Assembly: GCA_037179385.1 (NCBI GenBank)
Contig: CM074179.1
Coordinates: forward strand, 3,968,001 to 4,032,000
From: Holothuria scabra
Taxonomy: Eukaryota; Echinodermata; Holothuroidea; Aspidochirotida; Holothuriidae
Direction of reading: 5' to 3'
DNA: 64,000 bases
Shown: piece by piece, positions 12,905 to 23,850 of the stretch
Numbering within the stretch: position 1 is the stretch's first letter
Layout of the letters: each line of letters starts with the position of its first letter
The notes under the pieces: generated by a model
Told to the model about the DNA's origin: nothing
Database searches by the model: none
What the model saw: only the letters and a program-made list of their open reading frames with translations
Made by a program: the position numbers and the translations under genes

Positions 12905-13012
12905 GAGTTTGTCTCACGAGACTGGCGTTGCCAGCTTGGCGCTAATACCCCTTCATTGGGGCGTTGCCGAGTTCCCGCAAGGGAGGATCAAATGAAAACA
13001 AACAAACAAGCA
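12905..13012 (+). mobile_element. Probable LINE or SINE 3' end with (AAAC)n tail
   Basis: A short GC-richer segment contains the hairpin-forming taccccttcattggggcg and gttcccgcaagggagg, and is followed by aaaacaaacaaacaag. A structured 3' UTR ending in a short simple tail is typical of non-LTR retrotransposons and their SINEs. No coding part is attached. Confidence 0.4.
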
Positions 13013-13261
13013 TGCCACATCCTGTAGAAACACGGTTTCGGGATAAACCACTTCCTTATAGGTAATGCGATGATTACTGACTGGACAATTCCATTACCTA
13101 GTTTTACTTCACAAATGAAAGTCCTCGGCTACCATCCATTTATGCGAATTTAAAGTATCCCTTATCCTACACACACGAGGACATACACACTCGCTCACAT
13201 TCACAAATCGACAAACAATGACAAAAGGAAGGAAATTCGAATGCTTGTAGATGGTTTTTGT

Positions 13262-13990
13262 TGAAATCTGAAAACTGCGGAAGCGTAGAAGGGCCACTCA
13301 AAAGAAAAAAGAACTGTCTCGGCAAAGTGACAATTTTCGTAAAATTGACATTTTGACGACTTAATGGACTCCTTAAAAAGGCAAAATTCGGAAAATTGTC
13401 ATTTTGAAAAGATAAAATATCTCGTCAAAATGGCGAAATTCGGAAAATTTATATTTTGCCGACCAAACAACATCTCGTCAAAATGGCAAAGTTCCCCAAA
13501 TTTTTATTTTGCCGAGTAAGAACATGTTGTCAAAATGGCGAAATTCCGAAAAGTGTCCTTTTGCCGAAATAGAACATCTCCTCAGAATGGCAAAATTCAG
13601 AAAATTGTCATTTTGAAGAGTCACAACATATTGTCAAAATGGCAAAATTTGGAATTTTGTCATTTTGCCGAGATAGAACATCTCGTCGAAATGGCAAAAT
13701 CCGGAAAATATGACATTTTGCCCAGAAAAAACATCTTGTCAAAACAGCAAAATTTGGAAGATTGCCATTTCGCCTAGTTAGAATCTTCAGGGCGCAATTG
13801 TATGGAAACGTTAAGGTGCCATCAACTTACGAACTTAGTCATCGCATTATCTTAACATTTTGTAACAAAATAATGAAATGAGTCTTATTATCTTAACATT
13901 TTACATATAAATGATAAAATGCAAACGTACAATATTTCAACAGTTCAACATTTTTGCAATGAATTACTCACATATCGCAAGTAATAAATT
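13262..13990. mobile_element. Element carrying a 52-bp minisatellite; inverted partner at 59.8-60.7 kb
   Basis: The segment starts at a non-repetitive edge (gcggaagcgtagaaggg), runs into an array with tggcaaaatt recurring every 52 bp (13431, 13484, 13536, 13588, 13640, 13692, about 13745), and continues through aaggtgccatcaactta and aatgaattactcaca. The same order appears reverse-complemented at 59830-60715, including both non-repetitive edges. Homology on both sides of the array means the minisatellite travelled within a dispersed element rather than arising twice. Element ends and class are unknown. Confidence 0.75.
13400..13786. repeat. 52-bp minisatellite array
   Basis: About seven units of the form tcaaaatggc-aaattcggaa-ttgtcattttgccg-agatagaacatctcg, with a constant 52-bp period and scattered substitutions. 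An 80-codon frame over it merely repeats one peptide pattern and is not treated as a gene. Confidence 0.85.
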
Positions 13991-14595
13991 TAGCATATTG
14001 TCAATCGGCAGAAAAATGACGAAGTATCTGCTTTAGATTCCTATTTCCACATTTAAAGTGGTAGAATAAAGCGCGCCGTCATTAAAACTTATACACATGT
14101 TTTCATAACGAAACATTTCTGTTTATCTGTTTGGGGCAATCTGACCTCTTGAGGCAGGAAGCGGGAATAAAACTTCCAGACTTCAAAGAGCCCCTCAAAT
14201 TCGAATTTGGGGTTGGGGCAATCTCTTTCTTTCATTTTACTGTCTTAACAATTTTACCTTTTACTTTTTTCCGGGGGCACTTTGCCCCTTCCCCTCTTGC
14301 TATGCTTCTAGTGTGATATGTGTACAAGGTGTAGCAACATATTAGACCCTACAATTAAATCACTTCCTTTCTATTCACCGCTACCTTCTCAAAAGGACCC
14401 ATATAATAGCTTTTTTCGTTGTTATTGGGACGTTAATATCTGCAAAGTCTAAACGCCCTTAAAAATGGACACAACAGCTAAGTTTGTCATAATTTCTACC
14501 TGTATGCTATACAAGTCCGGGCTTGGTTTAAGACAAAAGCAACAACTTGGATTTAATTACCCTTATAGAAGCAGGGTATCTGAACCAGTTTTTTA

Positions 14596-14702
14596 GTCGA
14601 GACCAGCGTATCCAAGACCGAACCCAAAACGTGTCGAGACCGAGACCAGGGCAGAATTCGAGACCGAGACCGACAAAGTCCAAGACCGAGACTGAGACCG
14701 AA
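14596..14702. repeat. (GAGACC)n-like degenerate hexamer tract
   Basis: The word gagaccgagacc and variants recur through this segment, interrupted by agggcagaattc and aaagtcca. Three overlapping minus-strand frames of about 60 codons here are by-products of the hexamer (they give SVSVS/LGLGL runs). Confidence 0.7.
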
Positions 14703-15206
14703 TGTACATATTGCATTGAAAAATGAACTGTCCAAAATTTTGAATACTTTTTAGCATAAAGGCCGTAGGAAATACTTTCAAAAAATAGGAAATAGGGTTA
14801 TTGGTGTTTTTACTTTTAAAAAATCGATTTAAAAAGTAACGTATATCTTTTTCCAGTAAAATATTTCACTTTATTTATGATTCCTTAGAATTACGACTTT
14901 CAGAGGGAAAAATTGAACATTGTTTGTAAGCAGTTAATAAAGTCTCTGTTTCATCATTAAATATCTAACATTAAAAGCACACATGAACATTTTCAATTTT
15001 AGAAGCGTAAAATATGACTTCAACAAGAAACAGTAATGTGACTTTGAAAAAAACAGTTTATTAAAGAAAGCAGCATAAAGCTGGATATACATTGTTAAGA
15101 ATATAACATCAACACACGACTTTTTATTTTGGACAAGTCTCCATTTTGTAACAGTGCGATACTTGCCATGGATATACCGAGGTGGAAATTCATTGCACAA
15201 GTACGA

Positions 15207-15790
15207 AGTTATCAAGGTTGTACGGGTACAAAGCCCATACCATAACCGCTAATGTGTAATAACGCGCTCTCAGATCATACTAAGCTTTTGTACATGTTCT
15301 ACAGGTAGTCTTGAATAATGCGTTCATGTGCCACACCAAGGACTTATCAGCTTACATCGGTTGCACCTATAAAGGTTGTACTGGTAAAAGCTCGATAATC
15401 CATAGTCTTGAATAATTCGCTTCTTTGCCAAATAAAGCGTTTGAACTATAACGGTTGTACTGGTACAACCCAGTAACCATTCAGTGAATAATGCGCTCAT
15501 TTGTCAAATCACGGGCCTACATATAGACTGCAGCTGTAAAATCTGTACTGAAAATCGATCATCCATAGCCTATTCTTGAAAAATACCCCTTTGTCATAAA
15601 AAGAGAGTGCAACTATAACGGTTGTACTGGTACAAGCCCGGTAACCAGTAGTCTTGAAATAGCGCGCATTTGTCAAATCACGGACATACATAGGGGCTGC
15701 AACTACAAAGGTTGTACTGGTACCAGCTCGATAATCCATAGCCCAGTCTTGAATAATTCGCTCCTTTTCCATATAAAGCGTTGACATCTA
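15207..15790. repeat. Tandem block of ~80-90-bp units, about seven copies
   Basis: The core ggttgtactggta occurs near 15216, 15374, 15453, 15540 (diverged), 15620 and 15710. Between cores come alternating strings such as cgataatccatagtcttgaataattcgct and gtcaaatcacgg. Alternation suggests a dimeric higher-order unit of about 165-175 bp. Non-coding. Confidence 0.75.
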
Positions 15791-15807
15791 TGAAGGCGCT
15801 TTAACCA

Positions 15808-15855
15808 AAGTCCACAACAATCTGGCGAAATGCCAGGAGCGAAACCCTATTTGAC
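15808..15855. repeat. Short dispersed repeat shared with 53717-53765
   Basis: The string tctggcgaaatgcca-gg-gcgaaaccc, preceded by aaagtccac, corresponds to tctggcgaagagcca-gggg-cgaaaacc preceded by aaaagtcccc at 53.7 kb. It contains a small stem (tggc...gcca). It may be a retroposon 3' region, but the class is not established. Confidence 0.4.
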
Positions 15856-16330
15856 ATTCTGCGTCAACTTAATTTTCAGTCATTGTAGAACGGGACCGCT
15901 CATAACAGACCCATGATATAAATAGAGATCTGACAGAAGGTTGAGAGGTTGGTCAAGTTTGTGTCCTTCAGGGACATATAGCACCTTTAGGAAGCGTATG
16001 TAACTCTTTTAGAGAGCAGAGCTCCGTCGGGAGTATTATTTTGGTTTCGCCCCTGACATTTTGCCAGAGTGTCGGGGGACTTTTGAAAAAGTTATTGAAT
16101 AATTTAATTTTCAAAGAAACGTTATAGCCTGTTTTAGAAATACATCGGATATATGCATACAAAATCACGTCATTATGATCAGCTTTGTAAAGTTGCAGGA
16201 GGCATAGTGTTATAATTCCCTATAATGTTGATCACTGCTGAAATGTCGATCTTATACTTTGTGACAAAACTGCAGTGCTGTGCAGGTGGCGGGTCCTTTT
16301 TTCTCTCTTTTTCGAACTCGTAGGATGGAG

Positions 16331-16395
16331 TTAGATGAGATTTATCGACAAACCACACGAATGTGTTATACAGTGTCAACTAGATAAAACTTAAG
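16331..16395 (-). mobile_element. Relic of a LINE or SINE 3' end related to 63.3 kb
   Basis: The segment agatgagatttatcgacaaa ... cacgaatgtgttatacag corresponds, with substitutions, to agatggggtttaacgacaca ... cacggatgtgttatatag next to the LINE at the right edge. It is in the same orientation, so it represents a minus-strand 3' terminus. No associated coding sequence survives. Confidence 0.5.
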
Positions 16396-17070
16396 TTTAA
16401 ATGCGGTTTCAAAAATGGTACAACCCGTTAGAAACCGTACAAGTCCTTCCCTTTACTCGCCTCTTGAGACAGGCAGGAAATACCGTGTGCATATCCTACG
16501 CCCCAGCCCACAGAGGGTTTCTTGGGTCTCTTGGGATGGAGATGAAAGAATTGGGCCAGTGGACCAATCAGCTTCTTTTTTTTTAAATTGGCCTCATTCC
16601 TAGATCCACAATAACACCTTCCCTACACTTTTATCGTAATTAGGAAAGGTTGGAAAAGAACGGTCCATAACCCCGTTTCACCCCATATTCTAATCAAAAC
16701 AATGATTTTGAACCAAATTTATTTGAAAGGGGGATACATCCGTTCCCATCATACGAATTGAAAACCAGCTTACGGGTGCGGGATGTGAAATTTCCTCACA
16801 ATAAAGACTGGGAGGAAAGACTACAGTAAACAGTTAATCATTTGAGTACAAATAGGCAAGTAAACATGTTTGCGTTGCTTACCTTTGTGCGATGAATTGG
16901 CGAAATCTTAGGCTAAAAATGTTCATAACCTTATGTTTTTCTACCCGAGGCTGTGACCCCGATAAGACAGTTTTCATGCTGAGTTTCCGTTGGCAGGCCG
17001 GACCTAGTGTACTTGAGTTTCGTATCAACCAATTCCAAACCGTAGTAGGAAATAATGCTAGTATTCTGGC

Positions 17071-17403
17071 AGGGTTCTAGCCAGGCCATTCAAACTGGGT
17101 GCTGCACCCAGTTTGAATTTACTTTTTTGAGTCAGCACCCAGTTTGAAATTTCAACACCCAGTTTGAACGTCATTGCCCAGTTTGATTTTCATCACACTC
17201 ATACTGTAATTTACATAGGATACACAGTATCCGATACATAATATCCAATTGAATAATTGTACTGGTATTGTTAATAACGAAAAATCATGTAACTGACCAC
17301 AGACTATGTCATTTTGATCTTGAGATATGGCCAGCATCATGTGAGAATGACATAATGTCAATGAACTCCTACTCGGTTTGGCATTTTTCCTGGCTAGAAC
17401 CCT
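17071..17403. mobile_element. 333-bp non-autonomous element with 15-bp TIRs
   Basis: The ends AGGGTTCTAGCCAGG and CCTGGCTAGAACCCT are exact reverse complements. Just inside the left end is a palindrome, caaactgggtgctgcacccagtttg, followed by two more cacccagtttga copies. A reverse-complement relative lies at 8652-8935. No target duplication is evident and the superfamily is unknown. Confidence 0.75.
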
Positions 17404-19210
17404 GAATTCATGTGCTCTGATGTCGCTTTTCGTTTCCTTGTTTTAGCTCAGTTTTATTACCTAGTCCTAAACCACACTTCTCATAACTTGTCCTTTTAGA
17501 ACACATTTTATTGTTCCTTGCTGGACTATGTATGGTGATAAAAATTTTGAACTTCCGGATTGTATTTAGAACGGTGGCGAATGCAGAATGTCCACTATCA
17601 TTCCTCCATTTGGCAAATAAAAATGAAATTATTTAAGCCTACCGGTCTTTTTCAGCGCTGTACGTTGCTCCCAAGCGTATCTCATCATAGGAATCTTCAG
17701 AATGCAGAAACTACTGTACTGACTGAAGTCTCTCGATTGTCATACTAGTCACTATACTGTAAAAATGGCAAAAGTGGACACAAACCCCTCGCGACCCTTT
17801 CGGATGGTGGCCCTTCGAGGCAGCTACTTGTTTGGTGGTTGTGGCTCTTCGTGAGCAGTGTTCGTGGTTTTCTATGGGAAGGTGGTGTTTCGTTTTTCGA
17901 TTGGCGAGTGCAGCTTAGAATTTTTAGGGACTGACGTGGCTCTTCGGGAGCGGTATTATAGTTCCACTGGTTTCCGTTTATGAGGGTAATGTTGGTATTC
18001 AGTCTTTGGGATTTCGGCCATATATTATGAATCTTTTCACCGTCTGGCCGTGTCCGTTTTTCAGCACGCAAAAAGCACAGTCACTATACAGCTATATAGT
18101 CAATGAAATAATGAAGATAAACCCGTATTTGTACACACAACGTCTCACTCAAGATACATTCATCGGTCTCTGTTGATCGATGAGAAACATGTTTACCAGA
18201 TCAGAGATATGAGCTAACCTTCGAAGTTGGAAGTAATTCCAATTTATAATGTCGTTGTGCTGACTCTTGCGTGATAGTTCACTCTTGCGGGCCCTTGTAG
18301 ACCTGGTTGCCTATTGCAGGCTAAATCAAATCATCCTCCATGACAGGTTGGCTTTATCGATCTAGATCTAACACAGAGTAAACTGGCGGTTGCCAAACTA
18401 TGAACAATATCATGATTCGCATAAGTTGGTGAAACACTTCTTTACGGCATTTATTTTTTTACAAATTGTTCCTCTCTAAAGTTGTTGAGATCCGGCAAAG
18501 AGCCTATGTTATGATCTTTAGGCCTATTTAGGCTTTTTGTTCATCACTGAAAAACCAGTTCCAAACAACGATATTTCCATGACAAGCTGGTGTGAAAATA
18601 AATAGGAAGACATCCAACCAGAGCAATATTTCCTGTAGATTTTCTCTTTCATACGGTGCACCGAAGAACTGTCTATGGACACTGCCTGCTTACCATTTAA
18701 ACTTCAACTTGTCGATTCCGCTATAATAAATAAACACATATGTATGGGTTCGTATTTGTCACAAAACTATACAGTTTCAACTACTTTCCTCTGAGTTACT
18801 AATCCTTCTGTTATAAAACAAACTAAGACAACTAGCTGGGCCTACTGTATGTAGTACTTTTACTCTCAAACAAGAATTACAAGACCTTTCACGGAGGTCA
18901 CGTTCGGTTAGCAACTCCCTTGTCTGTAATCTAAATAAAGTAATAATTCTTTCATATCTCACCGCGAAGACGATTTGAGGAAAGCCAGCAGCTGACAGTG
19001 TTACTAAGGGCAGCTCCCTTCAGGTTTGAAGTGCACGTACGCCGGTCCCAGTATTTTGACATGTAGCTATATATGGGTTTAGTTTATTGACCAGTTTGAC
19101 CGAGATGTAGGCTTCTCTTCTTGAAGGTCATGCCCAAAAGTGACAGATCCCTGAACGGACGGACATATTCCAGTATCGTTGCTTTGTTGTTTTTTAATTT
19201 CCCAATTTCT
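17404..19210. other. Unclassified DNA
   Basis: The longest frame (17745-18071, minus, 108 codons) is rich in Ser, Arg and Pro and matches no family I recognise. The opposite strand there repeats ggctcttcg-gagc twice. I see no splice-bounded conserved exon or RNA gene. Confidence 0.45.
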
Positions 19211-19214
19211 ATGT

Positions 19215-19265
19215 TTTACCATGGAAGTACTACCTCGGAGTTACCGTAGTACTTCCATGGTTTTA
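19215..19265. repeat. Stem-loop of the CCATGGAAGTAC family with ACCTCGG loop
   Basis: accatggaagtactac pairs with gtagtacttccatgg around a loop that contains acctcgg. Related hairpins with the same loop word occur at 36981-37010 and 56434-56470. Confidence 0.7.
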
Positions 19266-19269
19266 CAAT

Positions 19270-21900
19270 CTCAGTACTTATTAATACGCAATGAATCCAA
19301 GACCACTTCTTTTCGAGAGACTCGCCGTATTAATTTTTAGAATAATAGTGAAGTCCTCATTCAGAGTGTCAGGAGATGACTAGGGACTGGTCTTAAGAGA
19401 CTATTTTGGCTCTGGGAAAAAAAAGAACAGAAGCCCAGTGGATTTTTGTGAGAAGGGGACAGTTTTACAATTGCGGAAATAATCAACGCATCTTTAAGTG
19501 GCGTATGGTGGGCATGTAGTAGATGAGTAGCCTCAGTAGCCTACCGTGAGAATAACAATTCGTCAACAACGCTGTTACAATGTTATAATTTTGTATTTAT
19601 AATATTATAGAAGGCCCACCTCGAAATGGCTTCATCGGGGAGGGGCATCACAGAACGGTCTCCATTACCGGCAGTATTTGCCCCACACAAAAATCCTCTC
19701 TAAGATATAGTAATCCGAATATTTCATTTCCCTCGTTTTTCCGCTTGAACTTGTGTAGAGGTGTCATTATTTACGGTAATTCGAGCAAATGTCAAGCCTT
19801 TTTTAACATTTATACTACACATGCATATTCAACTCAGTAGAATAGTAGCATACCGTAGCCTACCAAAGAAGGAGAGAAATTTCTCAATGAACTCTCAGTT
19901 TTTTTTTTATAAGATGACAATTCTGTAGGCTTATATTTCAGTTCCCCGTATACTTTTCGACAAAGGTTAGAAGGTCGAGCGAATTACTTTAAAATAGGCT
20001 ATACATATACGGCTTTATGAATTTCCTTATAAGCCATAAAAAGGCCCATTTCTGACAAACTGGGCAGGCATATTTCTCAAAACATTTCTTTGGACATCGC
20101 GCAGCAGCAGATGGTCAAGCCTTGATTGCTTCATGGTAATTCCTAAAGGGCCCACAGAAAATAAAAAGTGAGTCATACTAGCCTAAAAGAAGCCCTGTCA
20201 CGTAGAGACTTACGTACCCAAAGTGAGTCACCACGGAGACAAATTGACTTATAGGCCCCTATAGTTTAACTTGCTGGAGTTACAAGAATTAGTCTGAGTA
20301 CCTTATCAACTTTTTGGAATATTTTTCGAACATCTGGGTTCATTGTTCCAAACATTTCATGGAATTCACTGATGTAGGTAATAGGTACCCGAAAATTGTT
20401 CTGAAAAATGCAAGTTCGTTTTCTAAATGAGCAGTCAATTCAGGTTAACGTTCAACAACTATGTTTGATTGAGGAGCTGTTATGGACTACTATATAGGTA
20501 ATGGTTTGTCTAAGTTGTGTCATTTTGAGTACTCCAAATGCAGTAAATCGGTGGGTTATGTATCAAACACAGTATAGTCCCACCATTTCACTGTTACTAC
20601 TGTACCTTCTGCTGCACCTTCCATCACATCCGACAACCTAAATCCTTGTACACTTATAAAGAGGAAATTACCTCCTCTTTCCCCAGTTGATCTATTTAAA
20701 ATTGTTGGCAGTTTTATGCACATGCTCAAGGACGGTCAGTAAATGTTCCATATAGGTCTACTTCAATGCAAATACAGAGGTTTTGCTTTATTATGTTATA
20801 GAGTTTCTCCCTTTTTGTTTTCCCCATTTAAAGTTAAACATTCTTGAAGTAAAGCTTACCTCCCACTCCCATCCCTACCGTAATATCAGTTCCTCAAGGA
20901 GGTCAGAATACAACTATTTCATCTAGGAAAGGAGGTGTGTGACTGAAATATCAGAAGTTTAAACAGAAGAGCGGTGTCAAGATTTTCCCGACAGCAGGGG
21001 GCAAAGTTCCCAATGCACTACAGGGGACCAATTACCCGATGCCACGACCAAGGCTTTTAGTTGTGACCAAGATGAGCCTTGTGGAATTTTGGGTTGTTTC
21101 AAATTTAGTTAAAAAAATGAAATTCCGAGTTTTATTGAATGAATCTTCAAAAAATAAACTTTTATGACAAAAATGAGGGAAATGACAAAAATGAGGGGAA
21201 TAGTTCTATTTTAATGGAAGAATGACTCCTGTGTCGAAAGAGTCGCCCTTTCTGTGAGCAAAATCATGCATATAATTGTCTGGACAACCAGCGATTACGA
21301 TAATATGTTATCCTACGGATTAAGGCTGCCGACGGAATCGAAAAATTTCGTCCACTCAAGGCGGCAACAATCCCCAAAGGGATATTACTTCCTACCTCCC
21401 CCTGGAGTTACATTGCACATCCTTGAACATGGAAAGTACATAAAGTGGAGGATACCGCTCGAGCGAGGGTTCTTTTACGTACACAGAAAGGGGCACGGAG
21501 AAACAAAAACTAGAACCAAAACACGGCACATACAGACAAAAACAACTGAAACCGGACCGGGCCGAAAGTAACATAAACGGAAAAACTATTTAGGCCTACA
21601 AACTGCTAAATCAAACACAAATTTATGGTCAGAACAAGAACAGAACTATTAACTATTTACATACCGATTTACAAGGGCTGGGAAACGAAACTTCGTGGCA
21701 TACATGTACACCACCCACATGCCAATCCCCTCCCGACCCCCACACCCCAATCCCCTCCCGACATCCCACACTCGAGCTATTTACACAACATTATGTACAG
21801 GTTATTTAACATTTACAGGTTAACTATCACCCGACCCCCCCGCACCGAGACAAGCGGACCCCACCGCCTGCCGAACGTCGACCTTGGCAAACGAACGAAG
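19270..21900. other. Unclassified DNA
   Basis: No gene is supportable. Frames at 21254-21571 and 21625-21939 are open for about 105 codons but show only a basic, Thr-rich tail and a Pro-rich stretch from C-rich DNA. GC content rises toward 21700-21960, just before the twin stem-loops. Confidence 0.45.
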
Positions 21901-21908
21901 TCAGCCTC

Positions 21909-21985
21909 CACCCGCACCTTAACCTCCGCTCGAGGTTAAGAATCGGGTGCATTGCCCCTCGCTCCTCCGAGCGAGGGTCAATGCA
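21909..21985. other. Two abutting stem-loops
   Basis: The first runs 21909-21949: CACCCG, three unpaired bases, CTTAACCTC, loop cgctc, GAGGTTAAG, three unpaired bases, CGGGTG. The second runs 21948-21985: TGCATTG, one mismatch, CCCTCGCTC, loop ctcc, GAGCGAGGG, one mismatch, CAATGCA. The segment is distinctly GC-richer than its surroundings. It could be a structured RNA end, a retroelement 3' end or a transposon terminus, but nothing nearby decides. Confidence 0.65.
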
Positions 21986-21999
21986 TGAGGACGTAAGCA

Positions 22000-23060
22000 T
22001 TTATACACGAGAGTGCGTTATTTATTGGCGTGGATGTATCTCCCAAAGTTGGTCAGTGGATTACTGATTTAATTATTAGTGCGAATCGCTGTTTTTATAA
22101 GGAGGGACCAAAGGGGAGGGGGTGACCCTAGCTTCACTTTGTAAAATGTTTCCAACCACCACTTATCCATAGGTATAATTTCCTTTTCTCCCCTTTCTAA
22201 TTCTTTAACACTGAAAAAGAAAGTATCTTCCATCCATAGTGCCCGTCCTGGTAACATCGATTTGTATCCTATTATGAGTTCAGTCTGCATATTTTGCAAC
22301 CATATTGGAGGACTTTTCTGTACCATTCACTGCACTATCCATCAACTAACTCTCTGGGGTTGAATTTGTTACTGGGGTCAGATCGAGTCACGCAAGGTTC
22401 GCTAGCTACAGTATCTATGTATTTATTCCACCCTATCCACGAGATTATAGGTCTAAATTACACACCAACTGATATAAACTGACAAAAGAGGCGAGTAGTA
22501 ATTAAAGCAATTTTCCATTAAGGACTGCAGTACTTGTCAAAGGTGGGTGAACAAAACAATTTTGGCACATCTAGCCAGATAAGCTCTTTATTCTAGTATG
22601 TTTTACCATGGAGCTGTAACATCCCTGGTTTACCACCATACAGAAGCAGAAAGCATAAACAAAAGGAACAAATCCCAATACGAAAGTTTGTAAAGTCAAC
22701 TGCTCCGACGCTAAAAGAATGCGAGGGTGCCAAGGGAAAATTGTTTTGAAAAGTTCACTTTGGCGGGATTTTTAATGGGTGGTAGGAAAATTTAAACAGC
22801 ATATCGAAGTGGCGGATCAAGGGTTTTCCAGGAGAGGGTCTGAAGTGGTATCGCTAGCCTGGCGGGTGGGTGGTGTCTCCTTAATAAAAGTTTGCAATTT
22901 CAAAAGATAATTGTAAAACGCAATTTGGGGCACTCTAGCATACGCAATTTTCTGCAAAGAAAATGGAAAGGAATTGAGGAAAATTTAACCAAGATTTTAG
23001 TGGCAAGCATAATGCCAAGTTGGTTGCCAGTGAAAGACAGGATACCCTGAGGAAATCCCT
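22000..23060. other. Unclassified DNA
   Basis: No recognisable coding or RNA content. A ttttaccatggagctgtaa string at 22600-22618 recalls one arm of the CCATGG hairpin family, and an aagtggcggatcaaggg string near 22810 recalls the end of the 23851-25399 element. Confidence 0.45.
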
Positions 23061-23064
23061 GCAT

Positions 23065-23150
23065 GAACATCCCCACGGGATTTGAACCAATGATCATGTG
23101 AATCACATTATGGCTCAGTCACTGGAAAAGACCACTCTGCCATTCCACGA
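23065..23150 (-). repeat. tRNA-like SINE head (Ser/Leu-type promoter boxes)
   Basis: On the minus strand, box A TGGCAGAGTGG (23142-23132) is followed by box B GGTTCAAATCC (23088-23078). Both fit the RNA polymerase III consensus at a spacing like that of class II tRNAs (Ser, Leu). The 7-bp acceptor stem is not convincing and no clear anticodon arm can be drawn, so a tRNA-derived SINE or tRNA pseudogene is more likely than a working tRNA gene. Confidence 0.5.
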
Positions 23151-23850
23151 CCGAAGACTCCGCAGGTCTTGGCTGTCAAGCCTTCAAGGTATAGAATTTT
23201 GTCCACATAAGCAACCTCGACTTATATATAGTGTCCGTAACCAGTGATGATAAAGTAATGATCCTATAAACCTGTGCAGCTTTCATCATCATGCATATCT
23301 TAAATTAAACAAAAAGAAAAACCTTAAGACACTACTGAGCTCGGCTCATGCTATAGTTAATTGGATTGGATCAGAAGACATACCCTATTTGTAAGGACAA
23401 TCTCCCTCGTGGTGCACACGTGTAAAATTGGCGTTTCAAAAGTTTTGGTGGCCAAGAACAGCTTGGGAGAAATATGCATCCGTAATAAACAGATAAAAAA
23501 AGATGTGTTTTGACTCCGAATAGTCAATCTGATCATATATAGTATCTGTACAAAAATTTCTTCGCCACGAATAAAACTTCCAACACGTGGTTGATGACAT
23601 TTGTCTTATTTCTTTGAAGAGAATTTCCTATGAAACCATATGCAGGGCTTCGCTGATAGGTGAAACACCAAGAAGTGAAAAAGCGAAGTTGTAAAGTACG
23701 ATACTTCTCTACTCAGCTATTCATCAAGATTTCTCACTTAGTGATGGATAAGACCAGACCTGTAACCACTAGGAGTGGGGAATGTGGGAGTAAAAAACGT
23801 TTTGCATTGAAGAATAAAACAATATTACACCAAAACACCACAACTAAACC

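Noticed and set aside
13400..13786. CRISPR-like direct repeats at regular spacing (also 60070-60660)
   Set aside because: Units are contiguous 52-bp tandem repeats with no unique spacers, in eukaryotic repeat DNA, and no cas-like gene is present.
17745..18071. 108-codon minus-strand frame as a possible gene
   Set aside because: No domain, no supporting neighbour or splice context, and a composition typical of chance frames.
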